NCBI RefSeq assembly: GCF_020520285.1
Contig: NZ_CP084742.1
Coordinates: forward strand, 4,278,001 to 4,342,000
Reading direction: 5' to 3'
Length of the DNA: 64,000 nucleotides
DNA from: Pseudomonas sp. L5B5
GTDB taxonomy: Bacteria > Pseudomonadota > Gammaproteobacteria > Pseudomonadales > Pseudomonadaceae
The notes beneath the pieces were generated by a model. The model had not been told where the DNA came from, searched no databases, and was given only the letters and a program-made list of their open reading frames with translations. Position 1 is the stretch's first letter; each line of letters opens with the position of its first letter. Made by a program: the position numbers and the translations under genes. Shown here one piece after another: positions 54,857-63,462 of this stretch.

Positions 54857-55756
54857 TCAGAGCGCGACGCTGTCGATGCTCACGCTCAAGGTGTGGCTGG
54901 CGCCGGGGGCCAGGGTCACGATGTCGTCCATCACGTTGGCGGTCTCGATGCACAGCATGCGTTGCCAGCCGTCGTCGGCCATGTCGCTGAACTGTGCGGC
55001 GCGGCCGATCCATGGGTTCCAGATCACCGCAGTGCGCGAGCCCTGGCTGGCCAGGCGAATGCGCCGCTGCCATTGCGGGTCGACGATCGCCAGTTGCGCC
55101 GGCGCATCCAGGTAGATGCGGTCGGTTTCCCCGGCAAAATGCAGGTCGCCGGCCTGGGCCTTGGTTGTCCAGTCTTCCAGGGTTTCGATGTAATTCAGGC
55201 CGTCCACACCCTCCACATGCACCTGGCGAACGTCGCTGACCGCGAAGTAGCTGTGCAGCGCCTGGCTGATGCTGACGCTTTCGGTGCCCAGGTTGTGGCT
55301 GGTGAGGCTGATATGCAGTTGCTGGTCTAGGCGGATGGTCAGGCTTGGTTCCACCTGGTGCGGCCAGCCGGGAAAACCTTCCGCAGGGCAGGGCAGGTGC
55401 AGGCGTACCAGCAGGCTGTCGCCGTCGGTCTCGATGCCTTGCAGTTCCCAATCGGTGGCGCGTACCAGGCCGTGGGCTGTCGCCGGGTCGCTGCCCGGAC
55501 GCATGGCTTGCACACTCTGCGGATTGCGCACCAGGTTGCCGAACCACGGCCAGCACACCGGGACCCCGGCGCGAATGTTCTTGGCGGTCTTGAACTGGGC
55601 TTCTTCGTTCAGCCAGATCAGCGGGGGTTGCCCGGCCACCTGGTAGCTGAGGATGTGCGCGCCCTGTTGGGCCACCAGCAACTCGGCCTCGCCGTGGCGA
55701 ATGCGCCAGCAATTGAGTTCGTCGAGTTTTACCGTTTCAACATGTGGCGTAGACAT
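54857..55756 (-). CDS. D-hexose-6-phosphate mutarotase (YeaD-like)
   Basis: This 299-residue aldose-1-epimerase-fold enzyme interconverts the anomers of glucose-6-phosphate. Features are LLVAQQGAHILSYQVAGQPP (about residues 26-45), WLNEEAQFKTAKNIRAGVPV (about 48-67), CWPWFGNL and the active-site HSYFAVSDVRQVHVEGVDGL (about 167-186). NPWIGRAAQFSDMADDGWQRM near the end is also conserved. GAGAACC precedes the ATG. The thioesterase gene lies 56 bases upstream on the same strand. Confidence 0.87.
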   Translation of the reverse strand: MSTPHVETVKLDELNCWRIRHGEAELLVAQQGAHILSYQVAGQPPLIWLNEEAQFKTAKNIRAGVPVCWPWFGNLVRNPQSVQAMRPGSDPATAHGLVRATDWELQGIETDGDSLLVRLHLPCPAEGFPGWPHQVEPSLTIRLDQQLHISLTSHNLGTESVSISQALHSYFAVSDVRQVHVEGVDGLNYIETLEDWTTKAQAGDLHFAGETDRIYLDAPAQLAIVDPQWQRRIRLASQGSRTAVIWNPWIGRAAQFSDMADDGWQRMLCIETANVMDDIVTLAPGASHTLSVSIDSVAL

Positions 55757-55812
55757 TGCGGTTCTCGTTCAGAAGGCTTGGGCTGCCATGGACCACCTGG
55801 CAGCCCGGAAGT

Positions 55813-56217
55813 TTATCGTGCCCTCGGCGGGACCGAGCGGGTACGGCCACTGCCATCGATGGCGACGAACACGAACACCGCTTCGGTAACCTTGCGCCAT
55901 TCACTGGACAGCGGATCGTCGCTCCATACTTCCACCATCATCTGGATCGAGCTGCGGCCGATCTCCAGGGTCTGGGTATAAAAGGACAGTTGCGCGCCGA
56001 CGGCCACGGGTACCAGGAACGCCATGCGATCGATGGCCACGGTGGCGACGCGGCCACCGGCGACGCGGCTGGCCATGGCGGTGCCGGCCAGGTCCATCTG
56101 GGCCACCAGCCAGCCGCCAAAAATATCGCCAAAACCATTGGTTTCACGGGGTAGGGCGGTGATTTGCAGGGCCAGGTCGCCTTGCGGGATTGGATCTTCT
56201 TGTTCGAGCTCTATCAT
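55813..56217 (-). CDS. Acyl-CoA thioesterase (YciA-like)
   Basis: This 134-residue single hot-dog protein has the YciA pattern ETNGFGDIFGGWLVAQMDLA (about residues 25-44), where the catalytic Asp and Gly lie, and VDR-like AIDRMAFLVPVAVGAQLSFY (about 61-80). It hydrolyses acyl-CoAs in the cytoplasm as a hexamer. The C-terminus (SGRTRSVPPRAR) is short. It is upstream of the mutarotase on the same strand, perhaps one transcript. Confidence 0.88.
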   Translation of the reverse strand: MIELEQEDPIPQGDLALQITALPRETNGFGDIFGGWLVAQMDLAGTAMASRVAGGRVATVAIDRMAFLVPVAVGAQLSFYTQTLEIGRSSIQMMVEVWSDDPLSSEWRKVTEAVFVFVAIDGSGRTRSVPPRAR

Positions 56218-56694
56218 GCCGAGGGGCCTCTGACCCGTGACGCTTCATGAGTACTTCAGGTGAATAGCCGTCTTCAGGAAAAACGATTCAGCCCGAACAT
56301 ACTACGTTCGTCACGTTCTTTCTAAGGCGTGCTAAAGGGAAACTCTGCGAAACCGGCTGTTCATGCACAGGGAGGAGCATTGCGCGCCGGGCACTGAGGG
56401 TGGGGCATGCAATCGTGTTCCTGCCTTGTCTTGCTGGCGCCGGGTGGCTCCCGGCGGTCATGAATACAACGGCGTTTTCGCACAGCAACCCTTGCCGGGA
56501 GCGGCTTTGCGCCCCGGGCCCTGCGAGTATATCGGTCGATAGACTCCACGACGACCCGTCCAGTTCGCAATTTTGTGCGTCATTTGTGCGCCACTGTGTA
56601 GGCATTCGAACAATTTGCTATCGTGCCGAACCTGCCAGGCCCCAACCAGAGCTGTTGCGGCTTCCAGAACCAACTAATAAGAGAAGCCCTTGCC
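56218..56694. other. Intergenic stretch upstream of the MFS gene
   Basis: There is no gene I can support here. On the plus strand TTTGTGCG is repeated exactly 11 bases apart (56572-56579 and 56583-56590), a one-helical-turn direct repeat 105 bases before the transporter start. A weak promoter may follow near 56600-56625. Confidence 0.4.
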
Positions 56695-57993
56695 ATGACC
56701 ACTGTGCCCTCGAGCGCCGCGCAATCAGCGCCCCCCGCCCGTCCCCTGAACCGTAGTGACTACAAGACCCTGTCGCTGTCCGCATTGGGCGGAGCGCTGG
56801 AGTTCTATGACTTCATCATCTTCGTGTTTTTCGCCACCGTGGTGGGCAAGCTGTTCTTCCCGGCAGACATGCCCGAGTGGCTACGGCTGATGCAGACTTT
56901 CGGCATCTTCGCCGCGGGTTACCTGGCCCGACCCCTGGGCGGGATTGTCATGGCCCACTTCGGCGACCTGCTGGGCCGCAAGAAGATGTTCACCCTGAGC
57001 ATCTTCATGATGGCGGTGCCGACCCTGATCATGGGCCTGCTGCCCACCTACGAGCAGATTGGCCTGTGGGCGCCGGTCCTGCTGTTGCTGATGCGGGTGA
57101 TCCAGGGCGCTGCCATCGGTGGTGAAGTGCCCGGTGCCTGGGTGTTCGTCTCCGAGCACGTTCCGGCGCGACACATCGGCTACGCCTGCGGCACCCTGAC
57201 CTCGGGCCTGACCGCCGGCATCCTCCTGGGCTCGCTGGTGGCCACTGCCATCAACAGTATCTATACCCCCGAGGAAGTGGCGGCCTATGCCTGGCGCGTG
57301 CCGTTCCTGCTGGGCGGGGTGTTCGGCCTGTTCTCGGTGTACCTGCGCCGCCTGCTCCACGAGACTCCGGTGTTCGCCGAGCTGCAACTGCGCAAGGCCC
57401 TGGCCGAGGAGCTGCCGCTGCGGGCCGTGCTGCGCGACCATCGTGGTGCCATCGTGATTTCGATGCTGCTGACGTGGCTGCTGTCGGCCGGGATCATCGT
57501 GGTGATCCTGATGACCCCCACTGTGCTGCAGACCGTCTACAAGTTCTCGGCCATCACCGCCCTGGAGGCCAACAGCCTGGCCATCGTGTTCCTGAGCCTG
57601 GGCTGCATCCTGTTCGGTAGCCTGGCGGACCGCTTCGGCGCCGGGCGGGTGTTCGTCTTCGGCAGCCTGATGTTGCTGGCCTCGTCCTGGATCTTCTACC
57701 ACTCGCTGTCAGACAACCCGCACCTGCTGTTCCCGCTGTACGCCTTGACCGGTCTGTTCGTCGGCCTCGTCGGCGCGGTGCCCTACGTGATGGTCAGGGC
57801 CTTCCCGGCAGCGGTGCGTTTCAGCGGCCTGTCGTTTTCCTACAACCTGGCCTACGCGATCTTCGGCGGCCTGACCCCGATGGTCGTGACCTGGATGCTC
57901 AAGAGCAACCCCATGGCCCCGGCCTATTACGTCGCGATCATTTGCGGCATCGGCCTGCTGTCGGGGCTGTACCTGTGGAAAAAGGGCCGCTGA
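56695..57993 (+). CDS. MFS transporter, metabolite:H+ symporter (MHS) type
   Basis: This 432-residue, twelve-helix transporter has the MHS signatures ALGGALEFYDFIIFVFF (about residues 30-46), FGDLLGRKKMFTLSIFMMA (about 88-106), RVIQGAAIGGEVPGAWVFVS (about 132-151) and RRLLHETPVFAEL (about 218-230). Relatives carry citrate, proline/betaine, alpha-ketoglutarate or shikimate. AAGAGAAG lies upstream of the chosen ATG; the earlier in-frame ATG adds a polar extension. It ends at a clear terminator. Confidence 0.88.
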   Translation: MTTVPSSAAQSAPPARPLNRSDYKTLSLSALGGALEFYDFIIFVFFATVVGKLFFPADMPEWLRLMQTFGIFAAGYLARPLGGIVMAHFGDLLGRKKMFTLSIFMMAVPTLIMGLLPTYEQIGLWAPVLLLLMRVIQGAAIGGEVPGAWVFVSEHVPARHIGYACGTLTSGLTAGILLGSLVATAINSIYTPEEVAAYAWRVPFLLGGVFGLFSVYLRRLLHETPVFAELQLRKALAEELPLRAVLRDHRGAIVISMLLTWLLSAGIIVVILMTPTVLQTVYKFSAITALEANSLAIVFLSLGCILFGSLADRFGAGRVFVFGSLMLLASSWIFYHSLSDNPHLLFPLYALTGLFVGLVGAVPYVMVRAFPAAVRFSGLSFSYNLAYAIFGGLTPMVVTWMLKSNPMAPAYYVAIICGIGLLSGLYLWKKGR

Positions 57994-58027
57994 CCTCCGC
58001 CACGAGGTTTCCCGTTGCCTCCATAAA

Positions 58028-58063
58028 GAAAGGCCAGCTTCCATTCAGGAATGCTGGCCTTTC
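58028..58063 (+). terminator. Terminator of the MFS gene
   Basis: GAAAGGCCAGC pairs with GCTGGCCTTTC (58028-58038 with 58053-58063). The loop can pair further (TTCC/GGAA). The hairpin lies 35 bases after the stop, with A and T on its flanks, and could act in both directions. Confidence 0.8.
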
Positions 58064-58069
58064 ATCTAA

Positions 58070-58087
58070 TTGTCATATTCCGGACAT
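58070..58087 (+). promoter_or_regulatory. PHO box before pstS
   Basis: TTGTCAT-ATTC-CGGACAT has two seven-base half-sites 11 bases apart, the PhoB-binding layout (consensus CTGTCAT direct repeats). It lies 68 bases before the pstS start. The first half-site fits well; the second has two changes. Confidence 0.75.
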
Positions 58088-58154
58088 AGAGTGTTCACAC
58101 GGCCTACAGATACTTGGCCCCGAATTAACACACCCTATCTGCTAGGAGTAAGGC

Positions 58155-59129
58155 ATGAAACTGAAGCGTTTGATGGCGGCAATGACCTTCGTCGCCGCTG
58201 GCGTTGCGACTGCCCACGCGGTTGCCGCTGTCGACCCTGCTATCCCGAGCTACACCAAGACCACTGGTGTGTCGGGCAACCTGTCCAGCGTCGGTTCCGA
58301 TACCCTGGCCAACCTGATGACCCTGTGGGCCGAGAACTACAAGAAAGAATATCCGAACGTAAACATCCAGATTCAGGCCGCTGGCTCCGCCACCGCGCCA
58401 CCCGCCCTGACCGAAGGCACCTCCAACCTGGGCCCCATGAGCCGCAAGATGAAGGACACCGAACTGGCGGCCTTCGAGCAGAAGTACGGCTACAAGCCAA
58501 CCGCGATTCCGGTGGCCGTGGACGCCCTGGCCGTGTTCGTGCACAAGGACAACCCGATCCAGCACCTGACCATGGAACAGGTCGATGCGATCTTCTCCTC
58601 GACTCGTTTGTGCGGCGCCAAGGAAGAAGTGAAGACCTGGGGCGACCTGGGCGTGAAGGGCGACCTGGCCAACAAGCCAGTGCAGCTGTTCGGTCGCAAC
58701 TCAGTATCCGGCACCTATGGCTACTTCAAGGAAGAAGCCCTGTGCAAAGGCGACTACAAGCCTAACGTCAACGAGCAGCCAGGTTCGGCTTCGGTCGTGC
58801 AGTCCATCAGCTCCTCGCTGAACGGCATCGGCTACTCGGGCATCGGCTACAAGACCGCCAGCGTGAAGACTGTGGCCCTGGCCAAGAAAGGCAGCAGCGA
58901 CTTCATCGAAGACACCGAAGAAAACGCCCTGAACGGCAAGTACCCGCTGTCGCGCTTCCTCTACGTCTACGTCAACAAGGCCCCGAACAAGCCTCTGGCT
59001 CCGCTGGAAGCCGAGTTCGTGAAACTGGTCCTGTCCAAGCAGGGTCAGGAAGTGGTCGTGAAGGACGGTTACATCCCATTGCCAGCCAAAGTCGCCGCCA
59101 AGGCCCTGGCTGACCTGGGTCTGAAGTAA
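58155..59129 (+). CDS. pstS: Phosphate ABC transporter substrate-binding protein PstS
   Basis: This 324-residue periplasmic phosphate-binding protein has a signal peptide ([20 protein letters not shown]). The PstS fold includes [20 protein letters not shown] (about residues 41-60), [20 protein letters not shown] (about 74-93; Ser/Thr ligands), [14 protein letters not shown] (about 182-195) and the typical ending. TAGGAG stands upstream of the ATG. It captures phosphate for PstC and PstA and is induced by phosphate starvation through the PHO box. A strong terminator follows, so pstCAB is also driven by its own PHO-box promoter. Confidence 0.95.
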   Translation: MKLKRLMAAMTFVAAGVATAHAVAAVDPAIPSYTKTTGVSGNLSSVGSDTLANLMTLWAENYKKEYPNVNIQIQAAGSATAPPALTEGTSNLGPMSRKMKDTELAAFEQKYGYKPTAIPVAVDALAVFVHKDNPIQHLTMEQVDAIFSSTRLCGAKEEVKTWGDLGVKGDLANKPVQLFGRNSVSGTYGYFKEEALCKGDYKPNVNEQPGSASVVQSISSSLNGIGYSGIGYKTASVKTVALAKKGSSDFIEDTEENALNGKYPLSRFLYVYVNKAPNKPLAPLEAEFVKLVLSKQGQEVVVKDGYIPLPAKVAAKALADLGLK

Positions 59130-59148
59130 GGCGCATAAGCCGCCACGA

Positions 59149-59177
59149 AAAGGTCCGTTTCAACCGGACCTTTTTTG
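59149..59177 (+). terminator. Terminator between pstS and pstC
   Basis: AAAAGGTCCG-TTTCAAC-CGGACCTTTT is followed by two more T residues. It limits read-through, so pstS can be made in excess over the permease genes. Confidence 0.9.
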
Positions 59178-59277
59178 CAGTAGCCGGCCCTTGGGACTAC
59201 TTCCCGGCCGGCTCCTGCCCTTCCATTTTCTGTCCGCTGCAGGCCCTGCCACGCGGCGGATTTGGTGCGTCACTGCA

Positions 59278-59295
59278 TTGTCATCTTTCTGTCAT
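59278..59295 (+). promoter_or_regulatory. PHO box before pstC
   Basis: TTGTCATCTTTCTGTCAT is a near-perfect PhoB site: two half-sites, 11 bases apart, differing from consensus only in the first base. It lies 22 bases before the pstC start, so the promoter is close and the 5' leader very short. Confidence 0.88.
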
Positions 59296-59317
59296 ACAGG
59301 ATCGCTAGGGTGTGCGC

Positions 59318-61603
59318 ATGAATGATCTGGCCAATTCCACCATGACTACGACTTCTCCCCCCAAGCGCATTGACTTCAATACGCCTGAGCTGCAACGCAA
59401 GCGCCGCATCCGCGCGCTGAAAGATCGCCTGACCCGCTGGTACGTCCTCGTGGGCGGCCTGGCTGTCCTGGGCGCGATCACCCTGATCTTCTTCTTCCTT
59501 GCCTATGTCGTCGCCCCGCTGTTCCAGGGTGCCGAACTGACAGCCAAGGACCCGCTCACGCCTGCCTGGATGCAGGATGCCGGCAAGCCGCTGATGTTCT
59601 CCCTGGAAGAGCAGAACCAGGTCGGCCTGCGCGTCTCCGACAAGGGGCAGGCGCTGTTCTTCGACATCGACAACGGCGCCGAGCTGCGCAAGGTCGACCT
59701 GCCGATCCCGGCGGGTGCCACCGTCACGTCCATCGGCAAGGACCAGCCCGGCAACCCGCTGGTGGTGGTCGGTCTGTCCAACGGCCAGGCCCTGGTGTTC
59801 CGCCACACTTATAAGGTCAGCTACCCGGATGGCAAGAAGACCATCTCCCCGGCGATCGAGTACCCCTATGGCGAAGCGCCTATCGTGCTGAACGAGCAGG
59901 GCGGCGCGCTGGAACACGTCAATCTCAACGCCAGCGACTCCTCGCTGATCCTCGCCGGCTCCACGGGTTCGCAGCTGCTCGTGCGCAAGCTGACCCGCGA
60001 AGAAAACATGATGACCGGCGAAGTCACCAGCGAGCAGAGCAGCATCGAACTGCCGCAGATGACCGAACCGGTCAAGGCCATGTACATCGATCCGCGCCAG
60101 CAATGGCTGTATGTGATCAACGGCCGGGCCCAGGCTGACGTCTTCAGCCTGCGGGACAAGAGCCTCAACGGGCGCTACAAGCTGCTGGAGGATGCCAGCA
60201 CCGAAGTCACTGCCAGCACCCAGCTGGTGGGTGGTATCTCGCTGATCATCGGCACCTCCAAGGGCGGCCTGGCCCAGTGGTTCATGGCCCGTGATCCTGA
60301 CGGCGAACTGCGCCTGAAGCAGATCCGTACTTTCCAGATGGGCACCGCGCCGATCGTTGAAATCACCGCCGAAGAGCGCCGCAAGGGCTTCGTCGCCCTG
60401 GACGCCGCCGGCAAGCTCGGGGTGTTCCACAGCACCGCCCACCGCACCCTGCTGGTGGACCAGGTCGTGGAAGGCCAGGGCCTGTTCGGCCTGTCGCCTC
60501 GCGCCAACCGGGTGATCGTCGAAGCCGGGGGCAAGCTGCAGCCCCTGGTGCTCGACAACCCGCACCCGGAGGTCTCCTGGAGCGCCCTGTGGAGCAAGGT
60601 CTGGTACGAGAACTACGACGAGCCCAAGTACGTGTGGCAGTCCACGGCGGCCAACACTGACTTCGAACCCAAGCTGAGCCTGTCGCCGCTGACCTTCGGC
60701 ACCTTGAAGGCCGCCTTCTACGCCATGTTGCTGGCAGCCCCGCTGGCCGTGGCCGCGGCGATCTACACCGCCTACTTCATGGCTCCCGGCATGCGCCGCA
60801 AGGTCAAGCCGGTGATCGAACTGATGGAAGCGATGCCGACGGTGATCCTCGGCTTCTTCGCCGGCCTGTTCCTGGCGCCTTATGTCGAAGGCCACTTGCC
60901 GGGCATCTTCAGCCTGCTGGTGCTGCTGCCAATCGGCATCCTGGTGGCTGGCTTCGCCTGGAGCCGCCTGCCCGAGTCCCTGCGCCTGAAAGTGCCGGAA
61001 GGCTGGGAAAGCGCGATCCTGATCCCGGTGATCATCTTCGTCGGCTTCCTCTCGCTGTACATGAGCCCGTTCATGGAGAACTGGTTCTTCGGCGGCGACA
61101 TGCGCATGTGGATCTCCCATGACCTGGGCATCACCTACGACCAGCGCAACGCTCTGGTAGTGGGCCTGGCCATGGGTTTTGCGGTGATCCCGAACATCTA
61201 CTCGATCGCCGAAGACGCCGTGTTCAGCGTGCCCCGTGGCCTGACCCTGGGCTCCCTGGCCCTGGGCGCCACGCCGTGGCAGACCATGACGCGGGTGGTG
61301 ATTCTCACCGCCAGCCCGGGGATCTTCTCGGCCTTGATGATCGGCATGGGCCGCGCCGTGGGCGAGACCATGATCGTGCTGATGGCCACGGGCAACACCC
61401 CGGTCATGGAAATGAACCTGTTCGAAGGCCTGCGCACCCTGGCCGCCAACGTCGCGGTGGAAATGCCCGAGTCGGAAGTTGGCGGCAGCCACTACCGCGT
61501 GCTGTTCCTCTCGGCCCTGGTGCTGCTGCTGTTCACCTTCGTCATGAACACCCTCGCCGAGCTGATTCGTCAGCGTCTGCGCAAGAAATACTCGTCGCTT
61601 TAA
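59318..61603 (+). CDS. pstC: Phosphate ABC transporter permease PstC, extended form
   Basis: This is an inner-membrane permease of 761 residues, against about 320 for E. coli PstC. A first helix (about residues 38-65, WYVLVGGLAVLGAITLIFFF) is followed by a large beta-rich, presumably periplasmic domain (about 75-430). The permease core with six helices comes last (about 455-760). The core shows MEAMPTVILGFFAGLFLAPY (about 504-523) and the EAA-like loop LTLGSLALGATPWQTMTRVV (about 643-662). AGGG precedes the ATG at good distance; another ATG eight codons later is possible. PstA follows after 15 bases. Long PstC forms are usual in pseudomonads. Confidence 0.93.
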   Translation: MNDLANSTMTTTSPPKRIDFNTPELQRKRRIRALKDRLTRWYVLVGGLAVLGAITLIFFFLAYVVAPLFQGAELTAKDPLTPAWMQDAGKPLMFSLEEQNQVGLRVSDKGQALFFDIDNGAELRKVDLPIPAGATVTSIGKDQPGNPLVVVGLSNGQALVFRHTYKVSYPDGKKTISPAIEYPYGEAPIVLNEQGGALEHVNLNASDSSLILAGSTGSQLLVRKLTREENMMTGEVTSEQSSIELPQMTEPVKAMYIDPRQQWLYVINGRAQADVFSLRDKSLNGRYKLLEDASTEVTASTQLVGGISLIIGTSKGGLAQWFMARDPDGELRLKQIRTFQMGTAPIVEITAEERRKGFVALDAAGKLGVFHSTAHRTLLVDQVVEGQGLFGLSPRANRVIVEAGGKLQPLVLDNPHPEVSWSALWSKVWYENYDEPKYVWQSTAANTDFEPKLSLSPLTFGTLKAAFYAMLLAAPLAVAAAIYTAYFMAPGMRRKVKPVIELMEAMPTVILGFFAGLFLAPYVEGHLPGIFSLLVLLPIGILVAGFAWSRLPESLRLKVPEGWESAILIPVIIFVGFLSLYMSPFMENWFFGGDMRMWISHDLGITYDQRNALVVGLAMGFAVIPNIYSIAEDAVFSVPRGLTLGSLALGATPWQTMTRVVILTASPGIFSALMIGMGRAVGETMIVLMATGNTPVMEMNLFEGLRTLAANVAVEMPESEVGGSHYRVLFLSALVLLLFTFVMNTLAELIRQRLRKKYSSL

Positions 61604-61618
61604 GAAAGGTAGAAGTCT

Positions 61619-63289
61619 GTGAAACAGAACTCCCTCAAAGACTGGTTCAAGAGCGGCGCCCCCGGCGTCTGGATCAGCGGTGGCGCGGTGTCCATCGCGG
61701 TCATCATGACCATTGGCCTCCTGGCGGTGATCGCGGTGCGCGGCCTCGGCCACTTCTGGCCGGCGGACCTGGTGCACGCCAGCTACGACGTGCCGGGCCA
61801 GGCCAACCACCTGGTCGTCGGTGAAGTGGTACAAAAGGAAGAGGTGCCCCGGGCACGCTTGAAGAGCGCCGGCCTGCCGGTGCCTGACCAGGGTCCCGAG
61901 TTCATGACTCGCGAGCTGCTCAAGGTGGGCAACCGCGACCTGAACGGCAACGACTTCACCTGGATCGTCGGCGAGTGGCTGACCAACCAGAGCTACCCCA
62001 AGGAGCTGATGGCCATCGAGCGCCGTGAGTGGGGCAACTTCTACGGCTACCTGGTCAACGTCAAGGAAAACGGCAAGGTCGTTGCCGAAGGCGAAGCCGC
62101 CTGGCCCGAGCTGCAAGCGCGGATCGACCGGGTGAACACCCTGGCAACCCAGCTCAAGAGCCTGGAGAAGTCCGACATCGGTGCGATCAACGCCGGCCTG
62201 GAACGTATCCGCCTGCATGGTCGCAAGCTGGAGCTGGATGGCAAGATGAGCGCTGCGGCGCAGGCCGACATGGACGCCGAACGTGCCGAACTCAATGCCC
62301 GTTACCAGGACATCGAGGCGCGCCTGGGCGAGCTGCATGCGCAGTTCAACCGCGACAGCCTGACCGCCCGCGATGCCAACGGCAAGGAAGTGGAGATCGG
62401 CCTGGGCAAAGTGGTTCACGCCTACCAGCCGAACGCCATGGGCACCTTCACCAAGATCGGTTTCTACTTCAGCAAGGTCTGGGAATTCCTCAGTGACGAC
62501 CCGCGGGAAGCCAACACCGAAGGCGGGATCTTCCCGGCCATCTTCGGCACCGTGATGATGACCCTGATCATGGCCATGATCGTCACCCCGTTCGGCGTGC
62601 TGGCGGCGGTCTACCTGCGTGAATACGCCAAGCAGAACGCCCTGACCCGGGTGATCCGCATCGCGGTGAACAACCTGGCGGGGGTTCCGGCCATCGTCTA
62701 CGGCGTGTTCGGCCTGGGCTTCTTCGTCTATGTGCTGGGCGGTTCGGTTGACCGCCTGTTCTTCCCTGAAGCCCTGCCGGCGCCGACCTTCGGCACCCCG
62801 GGCCTGCTCTGGGCCTCGCTGACCCTGGCGCTGCTGGCGGTGCCGGTGGTGATCGTGGCCACTGAAGAAGGCCTGGCACGGATCCCGCGCACGGTGCGTG
62901 AAGGTTCCCTGGCCCTGGGCGCGACCAAGGCCGAGACGCTGTGGAAGATCGTCCTGCCCATGGCCAGCCCGGCGATGATGACCGGCATGATCCTCGCGGT
63001 GGCCCGTGCCGCCGGCGAAGTGGCGCCGCTGATGCTGGTGGGCGTGGTGAAGCTGGCGCCGTCGCTGCCGCTGGATGGCAACTACCCGTACCTGCACCTG
63101 GACCAGAAGATCATGCACCTGGGCTTTCACATCTACGACGTCGGCTTCCAGAGCCCCAACGTCGAGGCTGCGCGGCCGCTGGTGTACGCCACCGCACTGC
63201 TACTGGTACTGGTGATCGCCACGCTCAACCTGTCGGCAGTCTGGATACGTAACCACCTGCGCGAGAAGTACAAGGCGCTGGACAGTTAA
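61619..63289 (+). CDS. pstA: Phosphate ABC transporter permease PstA, extended form
   Basis: This 556-residue permease is longer than the ~300 of E. coli PstA. One N-terminal helix (about residues 19-45) and a periplasmic insert with a coiled-coil-like stretch (about 150-240, QARIDRVNTLATQLKSLEKS) precede six core helices (about 290-550). The core contains NNLAGVPAIVYGVFGLGFFV (about 349-368) and GSLALGATKAETLWKIVLPM (about 431-450). The start is GTG with AAGAAAGGT upstream. It pairs with PstC to form the channel; pstB follows after a REPIN. Confidence 0.93.
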   Translation: MKQNSLKDWFKSGAPGVWISGGAVSIAVIMTIGLLAVIAVRGLGHFWPADLVHASYDVPGQANHLVVGEVVQKEEVPRARLKSAGLPVPDQGPEFMTRELLKVGNRDLNGNDFTWIVGEWLTNQSYPKELMAIERREWGNFYGYLVNVKENGKVVAEGEAAWPELQARIDRVNTLATQLKSLEKSDIGAINAGLERIRLHGRKLELDGKMSAAAQADMDAERAELNARYQDIEARLGELHAQFNRDSLTARDANGKEVEIGLGKVVHAYQPNAMGTFTKIGFYFSKVWEFLSDDPREANTEGGIFPAIFGTVMMTLIMAMIVTPFGVLAAVYLREYAKQNALTRVIRIAVNNLAGVPAIVYGVFGLGFFVYVLGGSVDRLFFPEALPAPTFGTPGLLWASLTLALLAVPVVIVATEEGLARIPRTVREGSLALGATKAETLWKIVLPMASPAMMTGMILAVARAAGEVAPLMLVGVVKLAPSLPLDGNYPYLHLDQKIMHLGFHIYDVGFQSPNVEAARPLVYATALLLVLVIATLNLSAVWIRNHLREKYKALDS

Positions 63290-63301
63290 TCGGCGCGCCC
63301 C

Positions 63302-63392
63302 TGTAGGAGCGAAGCTTGCTCGCGATGGGATCTTCCGGGCGCAGACAGTGCGCTGGTCTCACCCTCGTTTCGCGGGCAAGCCTCGCTCCTAC
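63302..63392. repeat. REPIN between pstA and pstB
   Basis: TGTAGGAGCGAAGCTTGCTC followed by GCGA, and TCGCGGGCAAGCCTCGCTCC followed by TAC, are inverted over about 90 bases in the 173-base gap. It belongs to the GTAGGAGCG REP type, different from the array at 26971-27830. Confidence 0.85.
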
Positions 63393-63462
63393 CGGAAGGC
63401 GCCACCGCAGGCCTTGTCGCTGCGGTTCACTGAAACGAATTTGTTAGCGTAGGGAGTCACCC

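Noticed and set aside
59270..63130. A 1286-codon open frame on the strand opposite pstC and pstA
   Set aside because: It is antisense to two clear permease genes, is very rich in His, Gln, Arg and Asp as expected for an antisense frame in high-GC DNA, and has no domain.
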